From: Minisyncoccota bacterium
GTDB lineage: Bacteria > Patescibacteriota > Minisyncoccia > Phycocordibacterales > UBA9973
Reading direction: 5' to 3'
DNA length: 22,146 nt
Assembly: GCA_030157745.1 (NCBI GenBank)
Contig: JAOAUE010000016.1
Location: forward strand, 1-22,146
The translations under genes were made by a program, and so were the position numbers. Shown piece by piece: positions 1 through 6,636 of the stretch. How positions within the stretch are numbered: the first letter of the stretch is position 1; each line of letters begins with the position of its first letter. The notes beneath the pieces were generated by a model. That model ran no database searches and was not told the origin of the DNA. It worked only from the letters and a program-made list of their open reading frames with translations.

Positions 1-32
1 CCGTAAGTCTTTACGAGATACGGCCATTAAAT

Positions 33-455
33 TCATGCAGCAAATGCACTCTCCCATTCTTTTGTATAAGTTGAGACAACTTCTTTCTCTTTTAAGTCAT
101 AAATTATTTTCTCAACCATATCGTTGGTTAATGCATTTTTTGCTTCTTCTTTTTTGGTATCACTTGGGTTGCCTACCGTCTTTAATAATTTCCCTACGGT
201 ATCAGTTGAGGATTTTTTACCGAAAAATACTTCTTCTCCTTTTTCAACACAAATATCTAAGACTTTTTTGAACGTCTCAATTGCATCATCCTTAGATTTA
301 TATCCCTCTCCGGTAAGTACAGGTTTAAAATTATGCCCTGGACCTCTGGTTAGTGCCAAACAAAATGTACCATCTTTTTTTCCTTGATCTTCTCCAATCA
401 TAAACTCTAAGTCAAAGGGGTTAGAAAAAATCTCAAGTGCAGATATTAATGTCAT
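33..455 (-). CDS. Hypothetical protein, 140 aa, unknown family
   Basis: I do not recognise this protein. It starts with ATG at 453-455 and ends with TGA at 33-35. It has no signal peptide or membrane segment, so it is probably cytosolic. The sequence is lysine/glutamate rich and looks alpha/beta in its first half (residues about 1-75, with a GEDQGKKDGTF stretch) and helical in its second half. It contains one cysteine (in LDICVEK). It lies downstream of argS on the same strand but has a convincing promoter of its own in the 53-base gap (TTGACA/TAAAGT, 480-507), so it is probably transcribed separately. Coding potential is supported by the promoter, the length and the amino acid composition; function is unknown. 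Confidence 0.65.
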   Translation of the reverse strand: MTLISALEIFSNPFDLEFMIGEDQGKKDGTFCLALTRGPGHNFKPVLTGEGYKSKDDAIETFKKVLDICVEKGEEVFFGKKSSTDTVGKLLKTVGNPSDTKKEEAKNALTNDMVEKIIYDLKEKEVVSTYTKEWESAFAA

Positions 456-479
456 AACAAATAAATTTGATTCAGAGTG

Positions 480-507
480 ACTTTAACAGAATAAAAACAT
501 CTGTCAA
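480..507 (-). promoter_or_regulatory. Promoter TTGACA-N16-TAAAGT for the 33-455 gene
   Basis: On the minus strand a perfect -35 TTGACA (502-507) is followed after 16 bases by TAAAGT (480-485), which is preceded by TGT (486-488), an extended -10. The predicted transcript begins about 18 nt before the ATG. The -35 box lies directly next to the argS stop codon. The same -35/-10 pair and spacing appear at 6594-6621 and, with TTGACT, at 2229-2256. Confidence 0.6.
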
Positions 508-508
508 C

Positions 509-2188
509 CTACATCCTCTCCGGAGTTTCGATGCCGAGGACCCAGAGGCCGTTTATGAGGCTCTGGCGGACACTAGAGGCCACATATAGTCGGTAGGCTG
601 TACCAGACACGTCCCCCTCATCTACTATCTTGCCTTGCCCATACCAAGAGTTGAATTCTTGAGCCAGCTCCAAAAGATAGGTCACTATGTAGTGTGGAGC
701 CCACTCTCTTTGTGCTCTCTCTACCACCTCTAGAAATCTCGCAACAAGCCTCTCAAGCGTTTCAGTTCCCGTCACTGGGCTCTCAGGGCTCGGAGAAATA
801 TTTAATGCTTTACCTTTTTCGATAAGTGCTCCAGCACGCACTGCTGTGTATTGTAGATACGGACCACTGTCGCCTTCGAAAGAAAGTGAAGTCTCAGGGT
901 CAAAGTTTATATCCTTGCCAGCTTGTGTACGAAGGATAGCAAACTTAATAGCAGCGATAGATACCTGCTTTGCTACCTCTTCAGACACATCAGGATTTTT
1001 CTCTTTTACTTCTTCTGAAACAGTAGAGAGGATATCCTCAACGAGCGGGACATTACCTAAACGAGAAGACATCTTAGCGCCTTTGAAACTCATGCGACCA
1101 TGACTTCGATGCACACTATTGTTTTGCCATGCGGGATTTATTTTTCCAGCTGCATCTACTACTACTTGAAAGTGTGAAGTTTGCTGATTATCAGTGACAG
1201 TAATAGAAATATCTGGCTGATAACGAGAGAATTTCAAATCAAGAAGACCTATATCTTTTGCTTCGTATGTAGGATTACCCTGACCATTGATAAAGACAGC
1301 GGTATGGAGCTTGCTACCCTCTTCTGGAATATACACAACCGCTCCTTCACTTTCAGTAAATACTTTTGGTGTGTTTTCTAGGACTATTTTCTTCCCATCT
1401 ATCCCCGCTTCGCTTTCAAAAATATAACTATCAAAATGAGAGCCAAGTCCTGCAACAGTTGAAGCAAAGTACAACATATTCGTAGTCTTACATTGTTGGA
1501 ACAACTTAAACTCAGGTGACTCTACAGCTCCATACAAATTATCGGCAATTTCTTTTACACGAGAGTGAATACTTTCATCTTCTTCATATCTTTTAGTACC
1601 TTCAACATACGCGTCACCAAAAATAAGAACGCTTGTATCGTTTCCTTCTAACACTTCTCCATACTTTTCAAGAAGAATATAAATCGCTTTTGCTACACCA
1701 AGAGAAATATCAGATGGAAAAGAAATAGGTGTTGCTTGTGCACCAGAAGATTTAGCAAGACGATAAAGTGCTTCACCAATAGTGTTGTTCATCAGGTGCC
1801 CTATGTGAAATGGCTTGAAAAGGTTTGGACTAGAGTGCTCTACCAAAATCTTCTGGCCTTTATAAACCTCAGTATTCCCCCACTCAGGATCTTGTGCATC
1901 GAGCAAACTCTTCACAAATACTTCTCGCTTGAGTGTGAAGTTGATAAAACCAGGACCAGCAACCTCTATCTTTTCTAAGCTTTCAATATTTTGAACCTTT
2001 AGATTTTCAGCGATAGTTCCTGCAAGCTCTATAGGATTCTTATTTTCTTGCTTAGCTACAATCAGAGCTACGTTGGTCATATAGTCACCATGCTCAAGCT
2101 CCTTTGGGTGCTCCAAAGAAAACTCCCCACCAGGGAGCCCAAGCTCCCCCAATGCTTCTTTTATAGCCTTTTCCAAGCGTTCTTTCAT
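509..2188 (-). CDS. argS: Arginyl-tRNA synthetase (ArgRS)
   Basis: Class I aminoacyl-tRNA synthetase charging tRNA-Arg with arginine in the cytoplasm. Numbering is from the ATG at 2186-2188 (559 aa). The N-terminal ArgRS additional domain is about residues 1-95. The ATP-binding HIGH motif reads HIGH at 128-131 inside EHSSPNLFKPFHIGH, the KMSKS loop reads KMSSR at 372-376, and the alpha-helical DALR anticodon-binding domain fills about 430-559. A TTG at 2213-2215 would add nine residues. I prefer the ATG because an extended -10 (TGT TAGAAT, 2196-2204) lies inside that extension, 7 nt before the ATG, and MKERLEKAIKEAL is a normal ArgRS N-terminus. No clear terminator follows; the next gene's promoter begins right after the stop. 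Identification is certain; the start is likely. Confidence 0.95.
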   Translation of the reverse strand: MKERLEKAIKEALGELGLPGGEFSLEHPKELEHGDYMTNVALIVAKQENKNPIELAGTIAENLKVQNIESLEKIEVAGPGFINFTLKREVFVKSLLDAQDPEWGNTEVYKGQKILVEHSSPNLFKPFHIGHLMNNTIGEALYRLAKSSGAQATPISFPSDISLGVAKAIYILLEKYGEVLEGNDTSVLIFGDAYVEGTKRYEEDESIHSRVKEIADNLYGAVESPEFKLFQQCKTTNMLYFASTVAGLGSHFDSYIFESEAGIDGKKIVLENTPKVFTESEGAVVYIPEEGSKLHTAVFINGQGNPTYEAKDIGLLDLKFSRYQPDISITVTDNQQTSHFQVVVDAAGKINPAWQNNSVHRSHGRMSFKGAKMSSRLGNVPLVEDILSTVSEEVKEKNPDVSEEVAKQVSIAAIKFAILRTQAGKDINFDPETSLSFEGDSGPYLQYTAVRAGALIEKGKALNISPSPESPVTGTETLERLVARFLEVVERAQREWAPHYIVTYLLELAQEFNSWYGQGKIVDEGDVSGTAYRLYVASSVRQSLINGLWVLGIETPERM

Positions 2189-2195
2189 TAGAGTG

Positions 2196-2204
2196 ATTCT
2201 AACA
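2196..2204 (-). promoter_or_regulatory. Extended -10 promoter of argS, leaderless type
   Basis: Minus-strand TGT TAGAAT with the hexamer at 2196-2201. Only 7 nt separate it from the ATG at 2188, so the transcript would begin at or next to the start codon. No good -35 is visible, as is common for extended -10 promoters. Confidence 0.5.
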
Positions 2205-2228
2205 TTTTTTGCCAATAAATCACGAGAT

Positions 2229-2256
2229 TTGACTAATTCTTTTAAATGAGTAAAGT
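2229..2256 (+). promoter_or_regulatory. Promoter TTGACT-N16-TAAAGT for the Cys-rich protein
   Basis: -35 TTGACT at 2229-2234, 16-base spacer, -10 TAAAGT at 2251-2256, then 18 nt to the ATG at 2275. It lies in the divergent gap with argS. Confidence 0.5.
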
Positions 2257-2274
2257 TAAAGAAAAATTTTAAAA

Positions 2275-2592
2275 ATGGAAAATAACTTATGTGATGGATG
2301 TAATGTCCGTAAACCTTTTGAGCATCGTTGCCATGGCAAAGCTTGTGACTGCGATAACCTTACTTGCCTAGAAAAACAGGGCAAGATTACCCCTGAAGAA
2401 CATAGTCAACTGGTTAAGGATTTCTTTGATGTACAAAATGGTAAAAAATATAAATTTCCAACTATTATTGAGCCTGATCCTCAGGGAGACCATCGTGTTG
2501 TCGGGCAAAATGGCCCTGTTCCACTACCTCTTTTTTGGGGAGCAAAAGACGAGTGTGAGGCTTGGCAAAAAGAAAATTGTAAGACTAATTAA
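2275..2592 (+). CDS. Small Cys-rich protein, 105 aa, possible metal binder
   Basis: I do not recognise the family. The protein has eight cysteines: C6, C9, C19, C24, C26, C31, C94 and C102. The first six lie in 26 residues and form CxxC, CHGKAC and CDC spacings with His17 and His20 nearby, the usual look of a zinc-binding knuckle or an Fe-S site. The middle part (about 60-90) is rich in Pro and Gly. No signal peptide or transmembrane segment is present, so it is probably cytosolic. The ATG at 2275 has no Shine-Dalgarno sequence. A promoter lies upstream and a strong terminator starts 4 bases after the stop, so it is a single-gene unit. Metal binding is inferred from cysteine spacing only. Confidence 0.75.
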   Translation: MENNLCDGCNVRKPFEHRCHGKACDCDNLTCLEKQGKITPEEHSQLVKDFFDVQNGKKYKFPTIIEPDPQGDHRVVGQNGPVPLPLFWGAKDECEAWQKENCKTN

Positions 2593-2596
2593 AATT

Positions 2597-2620
2597 AAAG
2601 CCCGCTTCGGCGGGCTTTTT
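2597..2620 (+). terminator. Rho-independent terminator after the Cys-rich gene
   Basis: GCCCGC/GCGGGC stem (2600-2605 and 2610-2615) closed by a TTCG tetraloop, extended by A-T pairs, followed by TTTTT at 2616-2620. Confidence 0.9.
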
Positions 2621-2622
2621 GT

Positions 2623-2650
2623 TTGACTTATTCTCAGAAAAAAGTAATCT
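2623..2650 (+). promoter_or_regulatory. Promoter of thyA
   Basis: -35 TTGACT (2623-2628), 16-base spacer, -10 TAATCT (2645-2650), inside repeat copy A. The leader to the thyA ATG (2693) is about 35 nt. TATACC at 2650-2655 is a less well spaced alternative -10. Confidence 0.5.
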
Positions 2651-2692
2651 ATACCTGAAAACAAAACTTGAACATTTTTAAATTAAACAGAC

Positions 2693-3595
2693 ATGAAACA
2701 ATACCGTGATCTTTTGAGACACATTCTTGAAAATGGCACAGACAAAAGCGACCGTACTGGAACAGGAACACGCAGCATATTTGGATACCAAATGCGTTTT
2801 GATCTGCAAAAAGGCTTTCCTCTTTTGACAACAAAGAAATTACACCTCAAAAGTATCATTCATGAGCTATTGTGGTTTTTGGCTGGTGACACCAATACCA
2901 AATACTTGAAAGAGCATGGTGTAAAAATTTGGGATGAATGGGCAGATGAAAACGGCAACCTGGGACCTGTGTACGGCAAACAATGGCGTAGCTGGGAAGG
3001 AACTGACGGGCAGGTAGTTGACCAAATCAGCGAACTGATTGAACAAATCAAGAAAAACCCTGACAGTCGTCGACTTATCGTCAGCGCCTGGAATGTAGCG
3101 GATCTTCCAAAGATGGCTCTTATGCCCTGCCACTGCTTATTCCAATTTGAGACCCATGAAATTTCAGAGGAAGAGCGCAGGATTTTATGGGCATTAAAAA
3201 ACGGTAGAAGTCATCACTACACGGAAAAAATGTCAGTAAAAGATCTTAACGATCTTGGTGTTCCGATAAGAAAGTTGAGTTGCCAGCTATTTCAACGTAG
3301 CGCTGATGTATTTCTCGGCGTTCCGTTCAATATAGCCTCCTATGCACTGCTGACTATCATGATAGCTCAGGTGACAAACATGTTCCCTGGTGATTTTGTC
3401 CACACTTTTGGTGATGTGCATATTTACAGCAATCACATGGAGCAAGTCAATCTTCAGCTTTCTCGAGAACCATTTCCTCTGCCAACAATGCTGATAAATC
3501 CAGAGGTAAAAGACATTTTTACCTTTCAGTACGAAGACTTCACACTGAAAGATTATCAGTGCCATCCAGCGATAAAGGCCACTGTTGCTGTTTGA
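2693..3595 (+). CDS. thyA: Thymidylate synthase ThyA
   Basis: Methylates dUMP to dTMP using 5,10-methylenetetrahydrofolate, producing dihydrofolate; cytoplasmic. The protein is 300 aa against 264 in E. coli. Visible signatures are the dUMP phosphate-binding arginine near the N-terminus (SDRTGTGT, 19-26), [10 protein letters not shown] (125-134), the nucleophile Cys146 in [28 protein letters not shown] (from 198) and the DVHIYSNH motif (241-248). The extra length is an insert at about 153-193, between the FQF strand after the catalytic loop and KLSCQL; it is charged and partly helical. Similar-sized insertions occur in other bacterial ThyA proteins, so I regard it as a family variant. DHFR, which recycles the dihydrofolate, is encoded next, behind its own copy of the same promoter. 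Confidence 0.97.
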   Translation: MKQYRDLLRHILENGTDKSDRTGTGTRSIFGYQMRFDLQKGFPLLTTKKLHLKSIIHELLWFLAGDTNTKYLKEHGVKIWDEWADENGNLGPVYGKQWRSWEGTDGQVVDQISELIEQIKKNPDSRRLIVSAWNVADLPKMALMPCHCLFQFETHEISEEERRILWALKNGRSHHYTEKMSVKDLNDLGVPIRKLSCQLFQRSADVFLGVPFNIASYALLTIMIAQVTNMFPGDFVHTFGDVHIYSNHMEQVNLQLSREPFPLPTMLINPEVKDIFTFQYEDFTLKDYQCHPAIKATVAV

Positions 3596-3598
3596 CCC

Positions 3599-3622
3599 AA
3601 AGCCCGCTTAGGCGGGCTTTTT
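3599..3622 (+). terminator. Rho-independent terminator after thyA
   Basis: GCCCGC/GCGGGC stem (3602-3607 and 3612-3617) with a TTAG loop, then TTTTT at 3618-3622. It is the twin of the terminator at 2597. Confidence 0.9.
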
Positions 3623-3624
3623 GT

Positions 3625-3652
3625 TTGACTTATTCTTAGAAAAAAGTAATCT
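3625..3652 (+). promoter_or_regulatory. Promoter of folA
   Basis: -35 TTGACT (3625-3630), 16-base spacer, -10 TAATCT (3647-3652), identical in both boxes to the thyA promoter. The predicted leader to the ATG at 3692 is about 32 nt. Confidence 0.5.
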
Positions 3653-3691
3653 ATACCTGAAAACAAAACTTGAACATTTTAAAAAAACTTT

Positions 3692-4267
3692 ATGAGTAAA
3701 ACAAAACCGATACATGCTATCGTTGCAACAGATCTCTATGGAACTATTGGTCATGGATCTAAAATGCCAGAATGGGTAATAGATGACGATTTTAAAATGA
3801 ATTTTACACCAAAAACAAAAGAAGGTGGTATCTGTATCATGGGTAGCATTACGGCTATGTCCTTAAAAGGACCTCTGCCGAAAAGGATTTGCATAGCAAT
3901 AACAACAAACCCTGAAACAGCAGAGCACCTCCATGAAAAGGGTTTTAAAATTGCCCAAAATCCCTGGGAGGCATTAGCAATGGCACAAAAAATTCCAGAG
4001 GGAGATACTATTTGGAATATTGGTGGGGGCAAACTCTACCAATGGACTCGTGAAAATGTGATCGTGAAAGAATTACACGTCACAAGAATACAGTCTACCT
4101 ATAAAGGAGAGGACGAAATAAAATTTTGTGGCTACCCGGTAGATCAATACACCCTCGACCCAAGTCGCAGTCTATATTTTAAAAAAAGACCCGCTGGTAC
4201 AAACGGGGAAAAAGATAAGGGTAACAGTGACGATGCTATTGTTGAGGTTTATGTAAGAGAGTATTAA
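3692..4267 (+). CDS. folA: Dihydrofolate reductase-like protein
   Basis: NADPH-dependent reduction of dihydrofolate to tetrahydrofolate, the cofactor consumed by ThyA; cytoplasmic. At 191 aa it is longer than the 159 aa of E. coli FolA. The DHFR landmarks are recognisable but divergent: LYGTIG (15-20) for the Met20-loop start, MPEW (25-28) with the acidic DDD (31-33) where the catalytic Asp is expected, CIMGS (48-52), and the NADPH-binding IGGGKLY (110-116) followed by a LHVTRI strand. The C-terminal extension of about 20 residues (KRPAGTNGEKDKGNSD) is hydrophilic. Coupling with thyA through a shared promoter sequence supports the assignment. A RibD-like reductase is less likely because of the ThyA context. 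Confidence 0.88.
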   Translation: MSKTKPIHAIVATDLYGTIGHGSKMPEWVIDDDFKMNFTPKTKEGGICIMGSITAMSLKGPLPKRICIAITTNPETAEHLHEKGFKIAQNPWEALAMAQKIPEGDTIWNIGGGKLYQWTRENVIVKELHVTRIQSTYKGEDEIKFCGYPVDQYTLDPSRSLYFKKRPAGTNGEKDKGNSDDAIVEVYVREY

Positions 4268-4276
4268 CTGCAACAA

Positions 4277-4309
4277 AAATCTCCCACCTTAGCGGTGAGG
4301 GATTTTTTT
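4277..4309. terminator. Bidirectional terminator between folA and rplK
   Basis: Twelve-base arms 4277-4288 and 4294-4305 around a TTAGC loop, with one G-U and one mismatch. A T-run follows on the plus strand (4303-4309) and a T-rich run on the minus strand, so it can serve both convergent genes. Confidence 0.75.
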
Positions 4310-4350
4310 CTTGCCCTGCGTAGTTTTATACGAAGCAAGGTTTTTATTTT
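4310..4350 (+). terminator. Possible second terminator hairpin downstream of folA
   Basis: CTTGC (4310-4314) pairs with GCAAG (4335-4339) and CGTA (4319-4322) with TACG (4329-4332), with an internal loop; TTTTTATTTT follows at 4341-4350. Weaker than the preceding hairpin and perhaps a backup. Confidence 0.4.
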
Positions 4351-4361
4351 ATAGAGTAAGC

Positions 4362-4787
4362 CTAGTCAACGATTTCGATACCTGCACTTCGAGCTGAACC
4401 TGCAACTATTTTCATCGCAGCTTCAACATCGTTAGCGTTTAGATCAGGCATCTTGCGCTCTGCTATTTGCTTGAGTTGTGCCTTTGTGATCTTGCCAGCT
4501 TTTGATGTGCGAGGCTTACCAGAGCCTTTCTGGATACCTGCTGCCTTAAAGAGAAGATCGGCAACAGGAGGAGTAGTAACGACGAAATCATATGAACGAT
4601 CTTCGTAAACTGTAATCTTTACTCCAAGCTTTTCACCCTTTTGGTCTTGGGTAGCAGCGTTGAATTTCTGAACGAAATCAGAAATGTTTACTCCAGCTTG
4701 TCCAAGAGCAGGCCCTAGTGGTGGAGCAGGGGTAGCAGATCCTCCCATAGCTTGAACCTTTATTTTTTTAGTTATATTTTTTGCCAT
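4362..4787 (-). CDS. rplK: 50S ribosomal protein L11 (uL11)
   Basis: Component of the large-subunit GTPase-associated centre that contacts 23S rRNA and translation factors. At 141 aa it has the standard length. The N-terminal domain shows the proline-rich PAPPLGPALGQAGVNI linker (about residues 21-36). The C-terminal rRNA-binding domain shows the GSGKP region (about 92-96) and KAGKITKAQLKQIAERK. It follows secE and nusG as in most bacteria, but the usual next gene rplA (L1) is absent; rplK ends at the terminator facing folA. A promoter in the 77-base gap after nusG suggests separate transcription. Confidence 0.98.
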   Translation of the reverse strand: MAKNITKKIKVQAMGGSATPAPPLGPALGQAGVNISDFVQKFNAATQDQKGEKLGVKITVYEDRSYDFVVTTPPVADLLFKAAGIQKGSGKPRTSKAGKITKAQLKQIAERKMPDLNANDVEAAMKIVAGSARSAGIEIVD

Positions 4788-4836
4788 ATTTTCTTATGTG
4801 TTAATGCTAAGTAGAAGCAATAGCGTAACGGGATGT

Positions 4837-4864
4837 ATTCTACCAGAATCTGTAAATTTGTAAA
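4837..4864 (-). promoter_or_regulatory. Promoter of rplK
   Basis: -35 TTTACA (4859-4864), 16-base spacer, -10 TAGAAT (4837-4842) preceded by TGG, an extended -10. It starts directly after the nusG stop. The predicted leader is about 40 nt. Confidence 0.6.
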
Positions 4865-5413
4865 TTAAAGCTTTTTGACTTGCAAAAAGTCTAGCTCCAC
4901 CGGTGTCTCGCGTCCGAAGAGTGAGACCATGACCTTGACCTTGCCACGCTCTTGATCTACCTCACTCACTGTTCCTTCAAGCTCCTTGAACGGACCATCG
5001 TTGATGATAATAGTTTCGCCCAAAGATAGATCGATGTTGTGCTTTGCCACACTTTCATCATTCATTTGTCCGAGTAGGTAGTCTATTTCTTTTTGAGTAA
5101 GAGGAACTGGGGTAACACCTGCTCCAACGAAACCTGTAACACGAGGAGTGTTACGAACAACATACCATGAGTCATCATCCACAATCATGTCTACCAAAAC
5201 ATAACCTGGGTAAACTTTCTCCTCTACTTCAACACGCTTACCGCCTTTGACTTTGATTTTCTTTTCGGTTGGAACAACTACGTTGAAGATTTTGTCTCCA
5301 ATACCCAAACTTTCGATACGTTGCTTGAGATTTCTAAGAACTGCATTTTCATAACCTGAATAAGTGTGTATTGCGTACCAGTGACGAACACCTGTTTGTT
5401 CTTGTTTTGACAT
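4865..5413 (-). CDS. nusG: Transcription antitermination/elongation factor NusG
   Basis: RNA polymerase-associated factor that promotes processivity and links transcription to Rho or to the ribosome. It has 182 aa. The NGN domain is about residues 8-115 (RHWYAIHTYSGYENAV; KVYPGYVLVDM; VRNTPRVTGFVG). The KOW domain is about 128-182 (GETIIINDGPFKELEGTV; VELDFLQVKKL). It starts 2 bases after the secE stop, so the two are almost certainly co-transcribed and translationally coupled. The domain pattern is normal for a housekeeping NusG rather than a specialised paralogue. Confidence 0.98.
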   Translation of the reverse strand: MSKQEQTGVRHWYAIHTYSGYENAVLRNLKQRIESLGIGDKIFNVVVPTEKKIKVKGGKRVEVEEKVYPGYVLVDMIVDDDSWYVVRNTPRVTGFVGAGVTPVPLTQKEIDYLLGQMNDESVAKHNIDLSLGETIIINDGPFKELEGTVSEVDQERGKVKVMVSLFGRETPVELDFLQVKKL

Positions 5414-5415
5414 AA

Positions 5416-5595
5416 TTATTGTATGAGACTTCGAAGACCTGCTTGGAAAAGAGTATCAAATGCTCCAAGCACATATCCGAGTGCTAATGAAAAAATAATA
5501 ACGACCAAAGTATAAACTACCAAGCGTCGGCGACTTGGCCACTTCACTTGTTTCATCTCACCTTTTGTTTCTTTTAAAAATTGTGTGATTTTCAT
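5416..5595 (-). CDS. secE: Preprotein translocase subunit SecE, 59 aa
   Basis: Small membrane subunit that clamps SecY in the SecYEG channel. The reading frame runs from ATG 5593-5595 to TAA 5416-5418. The protein begins MKITQFLKETKGEMKQVKWP, the amphipathic helix with the conserved K-x-V-x-W-P-x motif (WPSRRRL at 19-25). One transmembrane helix follows at about 26-46 (VVYTLVVIIFSLALGYVLGAF). This is the short single-span SecE typical of most bacteria. An AAAAGG stretch lies 9 nt before the start as a possible ribosome binding site. Position directly before nusG is the classical secE-nusG arrangement. Confidence 0.96.
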   Translation of the reverse strand: MKITQFLKETKGEMKQVKWPSRRRLVVYTLVVIIFSLALGYVLGAFDTLFQAGLRSLIQ

Positions 5596-5652
5596 GGATT
5601 TGCGCCTTTTGGGCGAAATAATTGCTCTTACTAAAAAACGCCCGAAGGCATT

Positions 5653-5687
5653 ACAAAAGGCATTTTCTCAAAGAAAATGCCTTTTGT
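5653..5687. terminator. Perfect 16-bp hairpin upstream of secE
   Basis: Arms 5653-5668 and 5672-5687 are perfectly complementary with a 3-base loop. It lies downstream of the SIMPL gene and may end its transcript, but the T-tails are short in both directions. A minus-strand TTGACA (5685-5690) overlaps the outer arm, with GAAAAT 17 bases later (5662-5667), so the site could also carry the secE promoter. The rest of the 173-base gap holds three copies of AAAGTTATAA (5695-5704, 5703-5712, inverted at 5742-5751). Confidence 0.55.
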
Positions 5688-5768
5688 CAAGTCAAAAGTT
5701 ATAAAGTTATAAAGTATAGAATAAAAGCAACTTTACGAACCTTATAACTTTAAAAACTTGATAACTTA

Positions 5769-6554
5769 CTATCTTATTTCGTAAACAATAGTTACATTTG
5801 AAGAGACCTTTTGTTCCCCTACTGGAATCTCTGGTGTGCTAGCATCCATGTTCATAGCTACACCCATCTCTGTTTTTGCATACATTGGCATAGGATAACC
5901 TCCACCGTTTTCTGAGAAAGAAACTATGCGTACCAATCTTACCCCTAGAGACTTTGCTAGTTTTTCTGCTTCGTTCTTTGCATCATCTATAGCGAGATCT
6001 CTTGCTTCTCTAGATATCATTTTGTCATCTTCAAAACCAAAGTTTGGACCACTCATATCTGTTACAGAATTTGTCGCCAAAATTCCGAGCACTACTTCTA
6101 CAGAATCAAGGTCTTTGATATTGAGAGTGATAGAATGCGCTACCTCATAACCACGAAGCACTGGGCTCTGAACAGGACAAGCGCCATTGTAGCAACGATT
6201 TTGTGGGTAATCATACTGCGGATAAGAAGTATAACTATCAGTCTTGATGTATTTTTCTTCTACACCTTTTACTATAAGGTCAGCCTTGATCTTGGCAATC
6301 TTAGTGCTTACTTCATCTTGTGCTTCTTTGAGAACTTTCTTTTCAGCTCTTATAGAAAAAGAAACCTTTGCAGTATCAGGAGACTTGTTGACCTCTCCTT
6401 TTCCAGAGACCATGATTGTGTTTGTAGCATTTAGTCCCGATCCTACGAGTTTGCTCTCGCGTAAAGTCTTGATAGTACTAGCGAGCAAAAATAGTCCAAG
6501 TAAAATAAATACTCCAATAATAAGCTTTTGATTTTTTTCAATAAATGTTTGCAT
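5769..6554 (-). CDS. SIMPL (DUF541) domain protein, membrane-anchored
   Basis: SIMPL-domain proteins (BP26/OMP28-like) form periplasmic or extracytoplasmic oligomers; their function is poorly defined. The protein has 261 aa. A single N-terminal membrane helix (about 11-27, LIIGVFILLGLFLLAST) anchors it with the domain outside. The domain opens with IMVSGKGEVNKSPDTAKVSFSI (from about 47) and closes with ASTPEIPVGEQKVSSNVTIVYEIR, both typical of the family. A short loop carries two cysteines (CYNGAC, about 121-126) that could form a disulfide, notable because a VKOR protein is encoded at 15349-16338. It is transcribed alone from a -10 box next to its ATG. Confidence 0.9.
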   Translation of the reverse strand: MQTFIEKNQKLIIGVFILLGLFLLASTIKTLRESKLVGSGLNATNTIMVSGKGEVNKSPDTAKVSFSIRAEKKVLKEAQDEVSTKIAKIKADLIVKGVEEKYIKTDSYTSYPQYDYPQNRCYNGACPVQSPVLRGYEVAHSITLNIKDLDSVEVVLGILATNSVTDMSGPNFGFEDDKMISREARDLAIDDAKNEAEKLAKSLGVRLVRIVSFSENGGGYPMPMYAKTEMGVAMNMDASTPEIPVGEQKVSSNVTIVYEIR

Positions 6555-6561
6555 GACTTAT

Positions 6562-6567
6562 ATTATA
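6562..6567 (-). promoter_or_regulatory. -10 box of the SIMPL gene, leaderless type
   Basis: Perfect TATAAT on the minus strand at 6562-6567, 7 nt before the ATG (6554). Transcription would start at about the A of the ATG. No clear -35 is visible. Confidence 0.55.
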
Positions 6568-6593
6568 CCTTAAAGTGTTTTGTCTATTATTTT

Positions 6594-6621
6594 TTGACAT
6601 AGATAAGATTTGGTGTAAAGT
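6594..6621 (+). promoter_or_regulatory. Promoter TTGACA-N16-TAAAGT for the 6637 gene
   Basis: Perfect -35 TTGACA (6594-6599), 16-base spacer, -10 TAAAGT (6616-6621), 15 nt before the ATG at 6637. Same architecture as 480-507 and 2229-2256. Confidence 0.55.
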
Positions 6622-6636
6622 AAAGAAAAATATAAA

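Larger units (their letters stand above)
2597..2678 (+). repeat. Copy A of an 82-bp terminator-promoter repeat
   Basis: Copy A of a direct repeat whose copy B is at 3599-3680, exactly 1002 bases downstream. The copies differ at two positions (terminator loop TTCG versus TTAG, and one C/T in the promoter spacer), 80/82 identical. It contains a complete terminator and then a promoter for the next gene. Similarity stops just before the ATG of thyA (copy A) and of folA (copy B). Confidence 0.9.
3599..3680 (+). repeat. Copy B of the 82-bp terminator-promoter repeat
   Basis: Second copy of the cassette at 2597-2678, in the same orientation and 80/82 identical. It separates thyA from folA as copy A separates the Cys-rich gene from thyA. 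Confidence 0.9.

Noticed and set aside
124..387. Plus-strand open frame
   Set aside because: Antisense shadow of the 33-455 gene, with no promoter or recognisable protein features.
739..810. Possible in-frame palindromic element in argS (SPSPESPVTGTE region)
   Set aside because: Only weak CCC/GGG complementarity and no second copy; it looks like an ordinary variable loop.
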